From Pseudo-nitzschia pungens (taxonomy: Eukaryota; Bacillariophyta; Bacillariophyceae; Bacillariales; Bacillariaceae): a stretch of 64,000 bases of DNA. The notes under the pieces are model-generated. The model saw only the letters and a list, made by a program, of their open reading frames with translations. It had not been told where the DNA came from and searched no databases. This document shows, in pieces, positions 52,503-64,000 of this stretch. Location of the stretch: the NCBI GenBank assembly GCA_037355855.1, contig CM074758.1:2825001-2889000 (forward strand), given 5' to 3'. The position numbers and the translations under genes are program-made. Each line of letters opens with the position of its first letter. Within the stretch, counting starts at the first letter, position 1.

Positions 52503-54561
52503 AGCTGAAAAGAAGAACGATCCGGTCGAAAAAGAAGAACGCTATGTTGGTATGTAGTATGGGTATTGTATGTAGTTAAAAAGTGTGGGTATAAAGTGTG
52601 AATTAGACCTAAAAAAAGTGTGTTAACGAACTGGTACCGTTTTTTTCCTAAACTTTACTTCGTATATTATTTTGATAGGGCTTAGCAACTAAAGAATTAC
52701 ACTCGGAAGCTTAATTAAAATTGTTGGCATCATATGTGTGGTACGTACTTAACATCTTACGAAGGACGGACGTAGTTCATTTCTCATCAAAACGATTACT
52801 GATCCAAAAAGCCTCGTGAGAAAGTATGAATCGAAGCAATAATGAAGAATGCACACAATCGTGTGTAAGAAAAAGGCAAGCGAGAGGCTGTACCGGTATC
52901 TGTGTGGATAATAGTTAATTCGCACGTAGTATCTTTTTAGAACTGAAAGGTGCCGTCCTCGTACGTGAGTCACTTTTGAATTTTAGGCTCTTTCGATGAT
53001 AAAAAAACGAAGTAGGAATGCTTCTACGAGTAAGCTTATTCGAATCACGATCAGGAAAAATGCCAGAGCTATGTGTAAGCCCTTACCGGTACATGGTAAG
53101 ATTAATTAATAAATCTTTACACGGCAAGTCTGCTTTGGATCTTGCGTGAAATTTAACGATGTATCTCATTGATTGTATAATTATATATATCCAATGTAAA
53201 AAGTTTCCCCCCCATCCCGCGCCAGAAAATTGGTTGAAAAATAATGGTAAGCAAATAATATGTGTCGAACGCGCGAAGGCATATTCCTCCCTCACGGTCG
53301 CGTAAAAAAATATCATTCCTATCAACCTATACCCCTGGGACAATCGAGACTTCGAAGAGGTATAAATGAAAAGCAATAATGATAATTTCTAAGTGTCGGC
53401 AAAGATGTAGCGATTACACTAAATGGGAAAACCTGTACTCCTTGAAATTTGTTGCAGGCTTTTAATAGCGCAAGATTGCCTTAAGAGAACTAGTGATTCC
53501 GTTTCATTATTAGTTCAAATAAAGTACAGATAATGCCTTGAGTGAATTATATATGTAATGTTTCTTGTCATATAATATTCGATTTTCTTTCATAAGCCTT
53601 TCTATTAGCTTCGAGAAATAACAAAGGAATTGATATTCTAGGAACTTTGGGTATCAGAGTTCTTCGATTTGTATTGTGGGTTAAGACCGTTTCTGTCAGT
53701 TGATTTCATTAAATGGACCCATGCAACGAAACCATGGTTGATAAGTATGAGTTGAGAGGAATATCAAAGACGTCATTCCCGGTCTGGGAATCAATGACAC
53801 GATTTTGACCGCAAGAAAAGTGCTCTCGTATGACCCGTATTGATAAAACTACTGCTCACCGGCAACAATCTGCGATTAAGGCAATAATTTTCATACATTT
53901 TTTACTTAAGGTTCAGAGCAATTTTTAGCTATTTCATTTCCCGTCAAAAGAATTGAACGCTTTTCTTTGTGGTTTTGAATCTTAGATTTTACATCACATG
54001 GGCATATTGCTACTGAGAAGTTTCTTCTTGATCAACAATGGGTACATTTTCTAACTTGAAGGAATACATAGACCACACACATCAAACGTCCTACCGGGCT
54101 CTGCTAGGCGAGTACGCGGATGGATTACTTAATTTTTCGTTTCCAGCGGCAATTCTGCATCAAAACATAAGCAACATTATGCTGAAAAACGTCCCGTAGT
54201 TCTTCACATTTTCCTGTCGCCATACAATCCTGACACAAACACGCTCACACGAATTTGATACTACACGACCGAACTTACTTCCAAGCATCGGCGTCGACGA
54301 GCAACAAACGAGACGGAAGGTAAGAACTAGCAATTGTAATCCATGCATGAACAATATATTTACTTTACAATAGCTTTTTCCCTACACGAAGACATTTCTG
54401 TTTTTTTGCTCAACGGACTTTACCGTAGCAAACCTCGTCCCAACACGTGAACGGCTCAATCATGTTGTTCATTTTTTCTACTCCGACGCTCTCATCATAG
54501 ACTATTGAATACCAAACATCGCGACGACGGATCACGTACAGAATCAGAAACACTTTTAACG
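52503..54561. other. AT-rich intergenic region
   Basis: No gene supported over 2 kb. Frames are short and domain-free. Intergenic words (CTTACCGGTACATGGTAAG near 53082-53100) occur. The HMG-box gene promoter presumably lies near the right end. Confidence 0.55.
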
Positions 54562-56796
54562 ATGATGGAATTCTCAAGAAACAACAACATTTCAGACGAG
54601 GAATGGATGGCGAAGATGTCAACGTCTATGAATCAATCTGTTGATCAAGAACTCTTGCGCAGATTGAAAGCCAGCTCAGCAGCTGGAGGTTCGGGAGGAG
54701 CAGGACCCACGTCCTCGGCTGGCATGGTCAATGCACTAGGCAACGGGGACGGTTCTTCCTCCATGGCGCAGCAAAATCAACAGCAACAACGCAATTCTTC
54801 GCAACAGAATGGTGGAAACAACTCTGGAAATCCCAATGATCAAGCTGCCGAAGAAGAACTCCTCTTGCAACTTCTTTACCAACGCCGCCGCCATCGCCAT
54901 CAGCAACAGATCCAAGAAGGAATGGGTGGCGGCGCTCCTGCCACTGCGGGAGATGAAAATCGCTTTGGTTCGGGAGGTGACTCTTCAGGAGCTGCGGGGA
55001 ATTCCGTCGCGAATCTCATGGGAACGGAGGAAGAACAACTCAAGAAACTTCGAGATCAACAAGCGACAGCCGCGAGCCGTCGCAACTCACTTATGAACTC
55101 AACGGGCGGGGCATCCGAACGCAGAACTTCCATGCTCGGCTCCTTTTCGGAAACTTCTGGAAACAACCTGGGTAATGGTTCGAATGGCCATAGCAATCGC
55201 TCGCCCAATCAGACACGTGGGACGGGATCTATTTCTCCATTCAATCCTTCCAATGGAATGGCAGGAGCAGGAGGATCCCTCGATGGTGCCTCGTCGTTGA
55301 GACGATCTTCTATGATGGGAGCTATTGGCAACATGGGCGCTTCTGGTGGTGGCATGTTCGGTGGCATGGGCGGCATGGGTGGTCTCGGCGCCATGGGAGG
55401 AATGGGCGGCATGGGTGGCATGGGCGGCATGGGTGGAATGGGCGGCATGGGTGGCATGGGTGGAATGAACGGCATGGGTGGAATGAACGGTATTGGTGGA
55501 CTGGGCGGTATGAACGGCATGGGTGCCATGAATGGAATGAGTGGGATGATTGATCCCTTTCATCAAGATGCATATGGAACCATGGGAGTCTCATCCACAA
55601 CTTCCGAGTATCTCAACCCACAACGTGTGGATCTGACAGGTTCCTCTCGTCTACTCGCTCTACAACGGCAGCAAGAAGCCGGTATGATGGGAATGCAATC
55701 CGGAATCTTCTCTGGTGTGCATCCTAATATGGTAGGATCTTCATTCATGGACCGAGAACGCCTAATGGATTTGAACCTTTATGGACATACCCGAGAACAG
55801 CTTGCACAAGCACAGGCCCATACCGAAAAACTTCTGCTTCGTGAACAATTACAACATCGACAACTCCAGCAGAGTCAGTTGCAGAGCGGAGTCAACCTCA
55901 AGAAGAAACGGGCTCCTGCTCGCAAGAAGGCGCCCACCAACAAACCCCGCCGACCACTAAGTGCCTACAATCTTTTCTTTTCGGAGGAGCGAGAAAGAAT
56001 TCTCAAGGAGATCGACGACAAGGCGGCTCTCGAGAGAGGAGAAGAGCCGAAGAAAGAAGGTGAAGAAGATGCCGACGGCAAAGACAAGAAATTAGAAGAA
56101 GAAGAAGATGATGATGATGAAAAATCAGGGGAGAAAAAAGATGGGGAAGAGTCAAGCAAGGACGACGAACCCAAGAAACGCAAGATTCCAAAGGCTTTCC
56201 TGCGACCCTTGCTTCCCGGGCAACGCAAACGAAGAGCGCATCGTAAGACTCACGGCAAGATCAGTTTCCGGTTGTTGGCACAAATGGTAGGCGCCCGATG
56301 GAAGGCTCTCCCCGACGACGAAAGGAAATATTATCAAGATCTTGCCAAGGAAGACTCCATTCGACAGAAGGAGGCTATGAAAGAATACTATCGTATGGAA
56401 CAACGTCAACAAGATGATCCCACTGGCAGTGCAATGAAAGATGTAGAAGTAGAAAGCGAACTTGAACCACCTTCCTCGATCATGGAGAAACTCGAATCTG
56501 AATCAGAAAACGTTAGTGAAATGAAAACCAGTGATGAAGCTGCTGGCGTGGAAGACAAGACAAAGGACGTAGATGTCGACATGAACGCCGGAGACAAAAA
56601 AGAAAAACCCGACTCTGGCATGGAAGAGGATGCAAAAACAAAACCGAGAGAAGCTGATACGAATGGCGATGAAAGAAAAGAAAGCCCTGACGCTGACATG
56701 GAAGAAGCCGATGAATCTCGAATCCAAAAGGAATCGAAAGCGAACGATGTCAAGGACGGAAGTGCGAAGAAAGAAAATGATTCGGAATCCGTTTGA
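54562..56796 (+). CDS. HMG-box protein with a split box and a Gly-Met repeat
   Basis: 744 residues from the ATG at 54562 (a second ATG at 54565). The N-terminal half is Gln/Asn/Gly/Ser-rich; positions 55350-55540 encode about twenty GGM/GMN units. A basic patch (KKKRAPARKKAPTNKPRR) leads into an HMG box. Helix 1 is PRRPLSAYNLFFSEERERIL, and helices 2-3 are ISFRLLAQMVGARWKALPDD and YYQDLAKEDSIRQKEAMKEY. About 80 mostly acidic and basic residues are inserted between helix 1 and helix 2, where normal boxes have only a short loop. The segment is fully open and phase-compatible, so it is probably real protein, but a retained intron cannot be excluded. The C-terminus is acidic. Probably a nuclear DNA-binding architectural factor. 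Confidence 0.85.
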   Translation: MMEFSRNNNISDEEWMAKMSTSMNQSVDQELLRRLKASSAAGGSGGAGPTSSAGMVNALGNGDGSSSMAQQNQQQQRNSSQQNGGNNSGNPNDQAAEEELLLQLLYQRRRHRHQQQIQEGMGGGAPATAGDENRFGSGGDSSGAAGNSVANLMGTEEEQLKKLRDQQATAASRRNSLMNSTGGASERRTSMLGSFSETSGNNLGNGSNGHSNRSPNQTRGTGSISPFNPSNGMAGAGGSLDGASSLRRSSMMGAIGNMGASGGGMFGGMGGMGGLGAMGGMGGMGGMGGMGGMGGMGGMGGMNGMGGMNGIGGLGGMNGMGAMNGMSGMIDPFHQDAYGTMGVSSTTSEYLNPQRVDLTGSSRLLALQRQQEAGMMGMQSGIFSGVHPNMVGSSFMDRERLMDLNLYGHTREQLAQAQAHTEKLLLREQLQHRQLQQSQLQSGVNLKKKRAPARKKAPTNKPRRPLSAYNLFFSEERERILKEIDDKAALERGEEPKKEGEEDADGKDKKLEEEEDDDDEKSGEKKDGEESSKDDEPKKRKIPKAFLRPLLPGQRKRRAHRKTHGKISFRLLAQMVGARWKALPDDERKYYQDLAKEDSIRQKEAMKEYYRMEQRQQDDPTGSAMKDVEVESELEPPSSIMEKLESESENVSEMKTSDEAAGVEDKTKDVDVDMNAGDKKEKPDSGMEEDAKTKPREADTNGDERKESPDADMEEADESRIQKESKANDVKDGSAKKENDSESV

Positions 56797-59700
56797 ACAT
56801 CAGCAAACTTCACTTCATTATGATATTCTGTACCACTCCCATGATCACTCTTCCTACCAACTTTGATATGGTCACTGCAAGAAGCAGCAATGTTACGCGT
56901 AAAACATTTTTTCACAAAACTCAAGACAAACACCAAAGTGTTGTATTTTAAATAAATTATATTATGCACAACATTAGTTTTTGATCACCTATTGATACAG
57001 GATTTTTGCTCTCTCCTTTCGAGTGTGCTTGAGAGATGTCTAAACAGTGCTACGGATATTCTTCTCTTTTTTCAATTATCTTGTAATACTTCTGAACGAT
57101 ATTCTGTACAATTAATACCTTTGGTATGGCGCAGTATCAAAATGGAAGAAATATCCCAGCTAGCATCATTGAAGCATCAATCGAAACGAAACAGAAAGAC
57201 TTCAAAATCAATTGAGATGGCCGCAATTTTCTGAGTCTGATGAAATTCTGTTTGCAAAACAATAATTCTTGTAGTTCTCGACCGCTTCAGTTCACAAATT
57301 AAGAATAATCATCTTTTAATCAGTGTACGGTACAATTGATAGGCTCTGATCTGTTTGGTTCACATCTGACCAATACAATAGTTTTTTTTAAACACTTGGA
57401 CAAGTTGGTGGTGGCTGCTAGTAGCACTTAACTAACGGTGAAGGGCGCTTTCTACACAAGCACTTGCTTACGTTTTGGACAAAGTTTCCTGTCTGGTGCT
57501 TGCTAATACCAATTGCAAAGAACTGTTCACAGGAGTGGGAAAAGTTTCATGCGGATGGAGAAAGATATCTTACCTTACCGGTAAGTCTCACCTACCGGTG
57601 CCGTTAAAATAATGTTCTAGTATCAAAATAGCGGTAAACCTTACCGTACATTGGCTGTTAGCTTGATTGAGAAAGAACTGGACCACGTGTACTAACGTCA
57701 CTCGTACGATTACTGGTAAGATTACTACGCATCGCCTAACAATTGAAATGTGTGATTGTTTGCTACCGTTCTGTACCGTACACAACACTTGAACACTTGT
57801 TTACAGTTGTAAGCAGCGTGAGATTCCATTATTTAATGCGCTCATAATGGAACGCGAAAAGAACCTCAATTGTTATCATAGGCGTAGAAAGTCAACGCAA
57901 GTGTCTCATTTCTACCTGAATTCTGCAGGGACATTGTAGAGTAGTTGATGACTTTTTCCTTTGTTTCATTCTCCCTTCGCTTCTGAATTCACTAAGGCTT
58001 ACTCGTAGTGTGATTGGATTCAAAAATTTCTTTGTAGAATTGAGCAAGAAATAAATAATATGAAATCTCTGCTTTATTACTATTGAAATTGCATCCTACT
58101 CCCAAGATTTGATTACGATGACGACTACGAGTAATTACGATGCAAACTTCGTGCAATAGAAGTATCATAAGAATATGTATCATTTCGCGACGGTATTTCG
58201 ATTTTGATTGATAATTCGATTTGTTAAATGAAATCTTTATCAATCCTTAATTGAATGCAGTTTTGTAGCGTCGGACAATTATTGTTACTATTTTTCCATG
58301 AAAGTGCCCATTTCTCTATACAGTAGCGTTAGGATGTCGTGTCGCATGAGACATCCAAAAAAACAATGAAACGATTCTGAGTCACGTTAGTCTCACGAGT
58401 TGGGGGATTATGGACAGGGGTGATAATAGAAAGGGGTGCGTCACTGCGTGATGAAAAAATTACCCATGCGTGCACAAATAACAAAAACTGTCCTCATTTT
58501 TCTTTCCTATATTTATTTTTAACTAACACTAGTTAAAATACCTTAACTTCAGATAGTAATAACTCCATCAAAAATCAATCCTAATCTCTATTTCAAATAC
58601 GGTAAGGTTACCTGCATTATGGTTTAAACTCTTTTAAACAAGGATATTCAATAAAAATGAGGTTTTGAATGAGTCTAAAGTCATCTATTACTGATACAGA
58701 AGTACTGTTCATACCATGATGTAATTACCGTACTAGCACTGGAGAAGCAGTACAACTGAATCCTGTCATTCTCATTGTAGGAGTAAGGGTCTGACAGGTA
58801 ATCATTTACATTGTTCCACAACCATTGCTCCCACCCAAGCCTCTTTATTGGAGCCTTTGCACCTACATTATATCTTGAACAGTTCTTGTTTCTTGTTGTT
58901 AATCCAGCTTACTCCTGCAAGATTCAGTTCATGTAGTACACTACTACTCTAGTAGTAGTAGTTGGCATATTTAATGCAGTGCTCTGGTGTTCTTGAAATA
59001 TGGTAAAAACCCTAAGCTTCATAAGCATACACCTCAGCTACCATTGTGCCCTTGTAGTCCTCATTGACAAGCAGCAGCATCACCACTAGAAGAACTACTC
59101 TTGCTCACAAACACAGACAAGAAGTACTACACAGCAGACAACAAAAAATAGTACCACAGTCCTCCACATGCTGATACAAGTTAGCGCCAATCTCAATGGC
59201 CCATCCCCTTCTTCTTGTTTCCTTCTCTTCTCTCTTTTTTCTTAAAAATGTAAAGGTAAGAATCTGGAATGGAGTTCAAGTAGTGCCAGAGGTTTTTCAA
59301 GTCAGTGGTGCTTTGAAACTTTCACTTCCCTCTTTGCATTCGTACTGCCTTGTACTAGTAATCTTACTGTTACACGTTTGAAATCATGGGCCCTGACGTT
59401 TTTTTTGATTTTCGTCATCCGTTACTTTTGTGCGAACCTCTGAGGAACAAGCAATAAAGTACTGACAATGGCGGACGGCGAAGAGCGAAGAGCGAAGTTT
59501 AGAGAAATCTGGAGAATGTTCTTCGCATGTCATGAGCGGAGTGGATATGGCCGATGTTTCTGTTAATTCTGGCAACCAAACCACCACCGAAATCGGTCTC
59601 CATGGCAATTATTTTGATCTCAAAAACACGAGTTGTTTCCGTTACGCACACGTCCACATACACGTCTACATCACGTACTGTATTTCGTTACTAATGGCGA

Positions 59701-60047
59701 CAGAATGGTTTTCTCTACGGTACGGTCAAACGATATCGGGTCCTCAGGCAACGTGCTGGATCAGCTGAAGGTACAACCACACACATCCATCCGTATTGCC
59801 TTCGCTCGGTATTATTACTCAAAAACAAAACCAGAATATTTTTTGAAATGAGATTCCGTGGAAACGAAAGGAAAGGAAAGAAAAAACACGACGCCACAAT
59901 CATCCATAGACGTTGGATAGAGTGACTCCATCTCATTTGCTAGATACTCTCCCGTCCACAATTACAATTCACAATTCCGTTCACTTTTGTAAAGACAAAC
60001 TTCTTGACTTCTTAGCCAAATAAATCACGCCATCGCTCACTCCGACA
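56797..60047. other. Long intergenic region
   Basis: No gene supported over 3.2 kb. An AATAAA-like signal near 56950 may end the HMG-box transcript. A cluster of ACCTTACCGGTAAG/CCTACCGGTG/CCTTACCGTAC words lies at 57570-57780. Remaining sequence is AT-rich with short frames only. Confidence 0.55.
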
Positions 60048-61944
60048 ATGAATTCATCTACTATCATTCTATTTGGCACTCTCCTTTTCAAGGCCATTGC
60101 GATTCAATCGTCGTCGTCGTCGGCCTCATTCTCCCAATCGATCTCTAGCGACTCAAGACTTCGAGGCAATCTTCGTCCAGAACAAAGACATATTATCCTT
60201 CACGATGTCAATTGCATTCTCTTTCGAAAAGACATCCGATACCTTTCGACTAATTCCACTGATTCTCAAGCAAGCCTGGTTCTCACCGATGAGAAATGGG
60301 CATGCGAATACGAGAACATCAGTGTCAATGACGTTGTTTCTTCTACTACTGTGGAGCTCGAAGAAATCAACAGCACTTTCGTGGAAAATCATGGTGCCAA
60401 GTCTGGTTTCAGTGCATTGGTCGCTAGCGAAGCCAGAGTCGAAAGCGCTGACGGCAAGAAGATAATGATCTTTCCATCCACAGCTTCTGTGAAAATTCTC
60501 GACCGCCCTCATCTCGGCTCTAACGTGCGTCGACAGAAAAAGAAAGATGGGCGAAATCTTGCGGCGTCTTCTGGTAATCTGAAAACACTTGTGGTTAGAG
60601 TGATTGCGAAAAATGGGATCGAACCCACTGCCAGCATCAACCAATTGCGATCGGACGTTTTCGATGACCAAGTCTGCCTCAAGTCACAATACAAAGCCTG
60701 TTCATACGGACAGCTCATAATTGAGCCTTTCCGGGGCAGCACTCTGACAGGTCGAAATATCGACGGGGGTGTTGTGAACGTGAAAATCAACGTGAATCCC
60801 GTTGACGGCAACCGAAACGACTTTGAGGACGAGGCAAAACGGAAGGCTGCCGAAATATACGGCGATCTTTCATCCCAATTCGACCTTGTCCTATTTCTGC
60901 ATTCCACCCGGTACAGGTGATTGGCTTGCTTTCGCCTACATCAATCGCTTTGATTCCTATTACAACGACAAGTGGGCTTCCAGCGTTAGCACGCAGGTTC
61001 ACGAGGTCGGACACAATCTTGGCCTCGCACATTCCGGGGAAGGTTCCGAAACGTACGGTGACCAATCCGGTATGATGGGATTTAGCTACAATGTGGACGA
61101 TGCTCCGCTCATGTGTTTCAATCCGGCCAAAAACTATCAACTCGGATGGTACAAGCAACAGCAAGATTTTGTGAATCCTCTAACCGAAATACTGGCGAGA
61201 GCGAATCCTCGAGACTATGTATTGAATGGAGTAAGCGACTTTGAATTCGGTAGAAATGGGTCGGAAAACAAACTAATTGCTCTACGACTGAAGCAACAGA
61301 ATTCACGTGAAGATTACTACGTCGGTTTCAACCGCAGAGCTGGGATGAATTCGGGAACGGTGGAGGATGCGAACCACATCATCATCGTGAAAAAGACGAG
61401 TGGCCCCATCGAATACGGCCAATCCTGGAAAGTATCGACACTATCGAGAACCGAAGATGCATACACAATCAAAAATTTTGATCGATCCTCGTTTGATGTT
61501 ACTGTGAAATTAATCTCTGTTATTGGCAAGGACGCCACGGTGAGAGTCAGCACTACCAATTCGGCTTCATGCCACGAAGTCAGTGACTCGACCAATCTTC
61601 ATTACAAAAAGAATAAGAATAGGGACTGCGAATGGGTATCCAAGAGAAAATTCCGAAGGTGTGCGAAAACCTGGATGAACGAATTGCTGTCCGAGTGGTG
61701 TCCACTAACTTGCGGGTCCTGTTCGGAACGAAAAGCAAATTCATTGGAAAGCCTAGTCGGGAAGGACTACTCCAATGTCAATAGCTTTTGCTCCGACGCT
61801 CAAAATGTGTCTTATCAAAATTCTTTTACCAAGAATTGCGAGTGGGTTGGGCAAGAAGAAGGGAAAAAAGGTGAACGATGCGCAAATGAATGGCTGGGAA
61901 AGACGCTGTCTTCTCTTTGCCCCAACACTTGCGGTTCTTGTTGA
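60048..61944 (+). pseudogene. Gametolysin-type (M11) metalloprotease with ShK-like repeats, one frameshift
   Basis: Family M11 gametolysins are secreted zinc proteases; the founding member digests the algal cell wall. The first frame (60048 to about 60890) starts with a signal peptide (MNSSTIILFGTLLFKAIAI) and a pro-region. The frame then changes by +1 near 60894-60896, inside a TATTTCT context, where one T too many separates DLVL from the conserved CIPPGTGDWLAFAYIN. The second frame carries the zinc site QVHEVGHNLGLAHSGE (HExxHxxGxxH) and the Met-turn-like GMMGFSYN. Two C-terminal Cys-rich ShK-like repeats end in CPLTCGSC and CPNTCGSC. Everything else is intact over about 630 residues. So the break may be a base-call error, a very young pseudogene, or programmed frameshifting. 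An AATAAATAAA signal follows at 62101. Confidence 0.8.
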
Positions 61945-63190
61945 TCTCGTTATTGCAATGGTGATGATCACGAAGAATTCAAAACCGATTTCCAGATGTT
62001 TTCGAATAGTTCCTTCTCTGAGTTTCTCATCTTCGATGGTTGGTGACATCATATCATTCTCTTTGAATTGTCGTAAATCTTGTTTTGTTTTAACTATTTT
62101 AATAAATAAAAGTAATACTATATCTACTAGGATGGTCTTGTCTGTTAGTTGAAGAATTGACTGTACCTGCTGGTACAACGGAAACAAGCTGGTTATCACG
62201 TACTAAAATATTACTACGTATTCAACAGGAGCAACTACACGTACACGTAATACATTATGGAGATTTTTCCCTATTAGTAACTATGAATTTGATTTCGAAG
62301 TTCTCCACAACGATCGTAGGGTTTTCACAACATTTTGAGTGATGTCTTTCTTGGATTCATTGACACATTAATCGTTTTCTGTCATCAGGAGATTGATGCG
62401 AATGAAAGTAATCTATCATTGTACTAAAAGAATTTTAATTTGATTCCTTGGGTTGATACGATACGATCATACGAGTACGACGTAGCTTGCTATGGTTGTT
62501 CTTTTGATTGATTGTTGAGAAGAGGAAGCTTTCACATTCGGAGATTAAGATTACTGAAATATTGCGCATAACATGCACAACATAATTTGTGCAGAAATCG
62601 GGTGAGTCTTTGGTGCTCCAATTTTGTTGAATTTTCGCGATCAAACTTCAATTTCCGATGCACAATTTATTCTTTACGATAACCACAGCTGTTACTTTGA
62701 GTCTTCATGTTCGATCGCAGGGACGATCGGACTCACTCACTATGTGTTTGGTTAATGTGGATTGGTTGATAATCCGCTATCCTTCTCCAATTAAGTACCC
62801 ATGAAACATAATAGTCTCACGATGGGACAATCAATGCTAATTAAGTAATGATTTCAGAGAAAACAAAAGAGCTATGTTATTGATTAGTAGTATTATTTTT
62901 TACGATTCGACATCCTTTGGAAAACAATGAGCATAGTACGTGGAAAAGACATAACACCATTTCGCAAAACGGAACGAATAGATTAACTTCACTTTTTTCC
63001 CAGGTCTGCCTGATCACGTGAAGTATTTCGAGATAGTGAGAAAGGACGCAAAACTGTACATATAACCTACGAGGCCAATTACCGTTCTATCAACAACAAT
63101 ACGCCTCACTGTCATCGTCTAACCAGTAACTCTGACACTTACACTTACACTGATTCTGGAGCAGCAGGGACACGAGGAAAAATCATAGCC
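61945..63190. other. Intergenic region
   Basis: No gene seen. Polyadenylation-like AATAAATAAA at 62101-62110 belongs to the protease gene. The rest is AT-rich with no domain-bearing frame; the second HMG-box promoter should be at the right end. Confidence 0.55.
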
Positions 63191-64000
63191 ATGTGTGTGC
63201 TGATTTCGACTGGATCTGAAATCGCATCAACATTGATGCGAGTTATTTTGTCGGAAGTCCAGCAAATTAATCCCTATTGCTTTTCATCAAGCAATGCACA
63301 TCCTAATCTGCAGAAAGGAATGGACGATTATTCAAAGATGAATGTAAACAGTATTAAAAATGTAGATCAGTATTCATGGTCACAACGTGACAATTCCGAT
63401 GAGAGTAAGAAAATTGATCCGAACGCAGAATTAGTGAAAGTATCAAAGACCTCCATCAGTGATAAAAAGGAAGTCGACAAACACTGGAAGGAAATGTCTG
63501 AAGACGTTGTGGATATCTCAACAGCAAAATCGACAGGTACATCACCAGTAGACGATGAAGGAAAAAAGACAAAGCGAAAACGGAAATCACCTCTCATACC
63601 GTGGAAAAAACCCAAGGGTATGCCAAAGCGCCCGCTCTCTGCATACAATCTGTTTTTCCAGGATCGCAGAAAAATTATCATGGAAGCAGCTACAAAATCT
63701 ATGAGTGATTTAGAAGAAGAAAAAAAACCTTCCCGACGAAAATCACCGAAGAAAAAATCAGGTGTTGGATTTGCGAATCTGGCGAGAAAGATAGGAGCAG
63801 GTATGTTCGGCATGACTAGGTAGTCATTACTCTCGCTGCTGAGACTACATTTAATCCATCTTATTCATTCATGTTTATTTGCGTGTTTCATTCGATGTGT
63901 CTGTTCAACAGAATGGAAGGCTTTGGATACTGAGACGAAGGCTCCTTACGAGGCGCTAGCAGCTACCGACAAAGAACGATACGATAGAGAGATGCTAGTT
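63191..64000 (+). CDS. HMG-box protein, cut by the window end
   Basis: Exon 1 is 63191-63800 and exon 2 runs from 63912 to the window edge; the 111-bp intron is GT-AG (GTATGT donor, CAACAG acceptor) and phase 1. The HMG box begins PKRPLSAYNLFFQDRRKIIM. After a Lys/Glu-rich insertion of about 25 residues it resumes VGFANLARKIGA, then across the splice EWKALDTETKAPYEALAATD and KERYDREM. The N-terminus is polar with no known domain. It is a shorter cousin of the HMG-box protein at 54562, with the box interrupted at the same place. The C-terminus lies outside the window. Confidence 0.85.

Noticed and set aside
60802..61944. Second frame of the protease as a separate gene
   Set aside because: It lacks a sensible start and pro-region, and its first conserved motif continues the upstream frame across one base.
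1..64000. tRNA or rRNA genes
   Set aside because: None recognised by eye on either strand; a covariance-model scan would be decisive and was not possible here.

Overview
The window is nuclear DNA of a eukaryote, most likely a diatom or a close stramenopile alga. Long coding exons are interrupted by a few short GT-AG introns (about 100-220 bp). The gene set mixes conserved eukaryotic cell-division and splicing genes with families common in algae: a gametolysin-type metalloprotease with ShK-like repeats, expanded HMG-box proteins, a Ty3/gypsy element and a MULE-type transposase. The species was inferred from gene content only; it was not computed, and pennate versus centric cannot be decided here.

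Positions 1-16 kb carry a striking run of three cell-division genes. They are APC4 (anaphase-promoting complex, +, five exons), ASPM (spindle-pole calmodulin-binding protein, -, three exons, about 43 IQ motifs) and a G-box protein of the SAS-4/CPAP centriole family (+). APC4 and ASPM converge. ASPM and the SAS-4-like gene diverge from a shared 666-bp promoter that holds a perfect E2F-type site.

Positions 16-30 kb are ordinary gene-dense sequence. In order: an organellar peptide deformylase (-), a 1514-residue protein with a helical region, a possible lipid-binding domain and four PDZ-like domains (+), a TrhO/TSTD2-type rhodanese tRNA hydroxylase (-), a flavin-containing monooxygenase (+) and the splicing factor Crooked neck/Clf1 (-). 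The coding regions are rich in microsatellites that encode homopolymers or dipeptide runs.

Positions 30-54 kb are accessory, repeat-rich sequence. A complete, apparently very young Ty3/gypsy retrotransposon lies at 32442-38230 (identical 177-bp LTRs, GATAG target duplication, gag and pol split by a single in-frame TGA followed at once by ATG). It is followed by a tandem repeat of about 181 bp. Next come three intact ORFs: a small unknown protein (-), a MULE-type transposase (+) and a 1190-residue protein of unknown family (-). The last is fed from a 5' region made of a 22-bp satellite and two further repeat fields. These three genes and the repeats are the best candidate here for an undescribed mobile or selfish unit.

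Positions 54-64 kb hold an HMG-box protein, a gametolysin-like M11 metalloprotease with one frameshift, and a second HMG-box gene cut by the window end. Both HMG boxes carry an insertion between helix 1 and helix 2. Between genes, short words such as GTAAGGTTA, TACCGTAC and CTTACTCGTA recur across the whole window and seem absent from exons.
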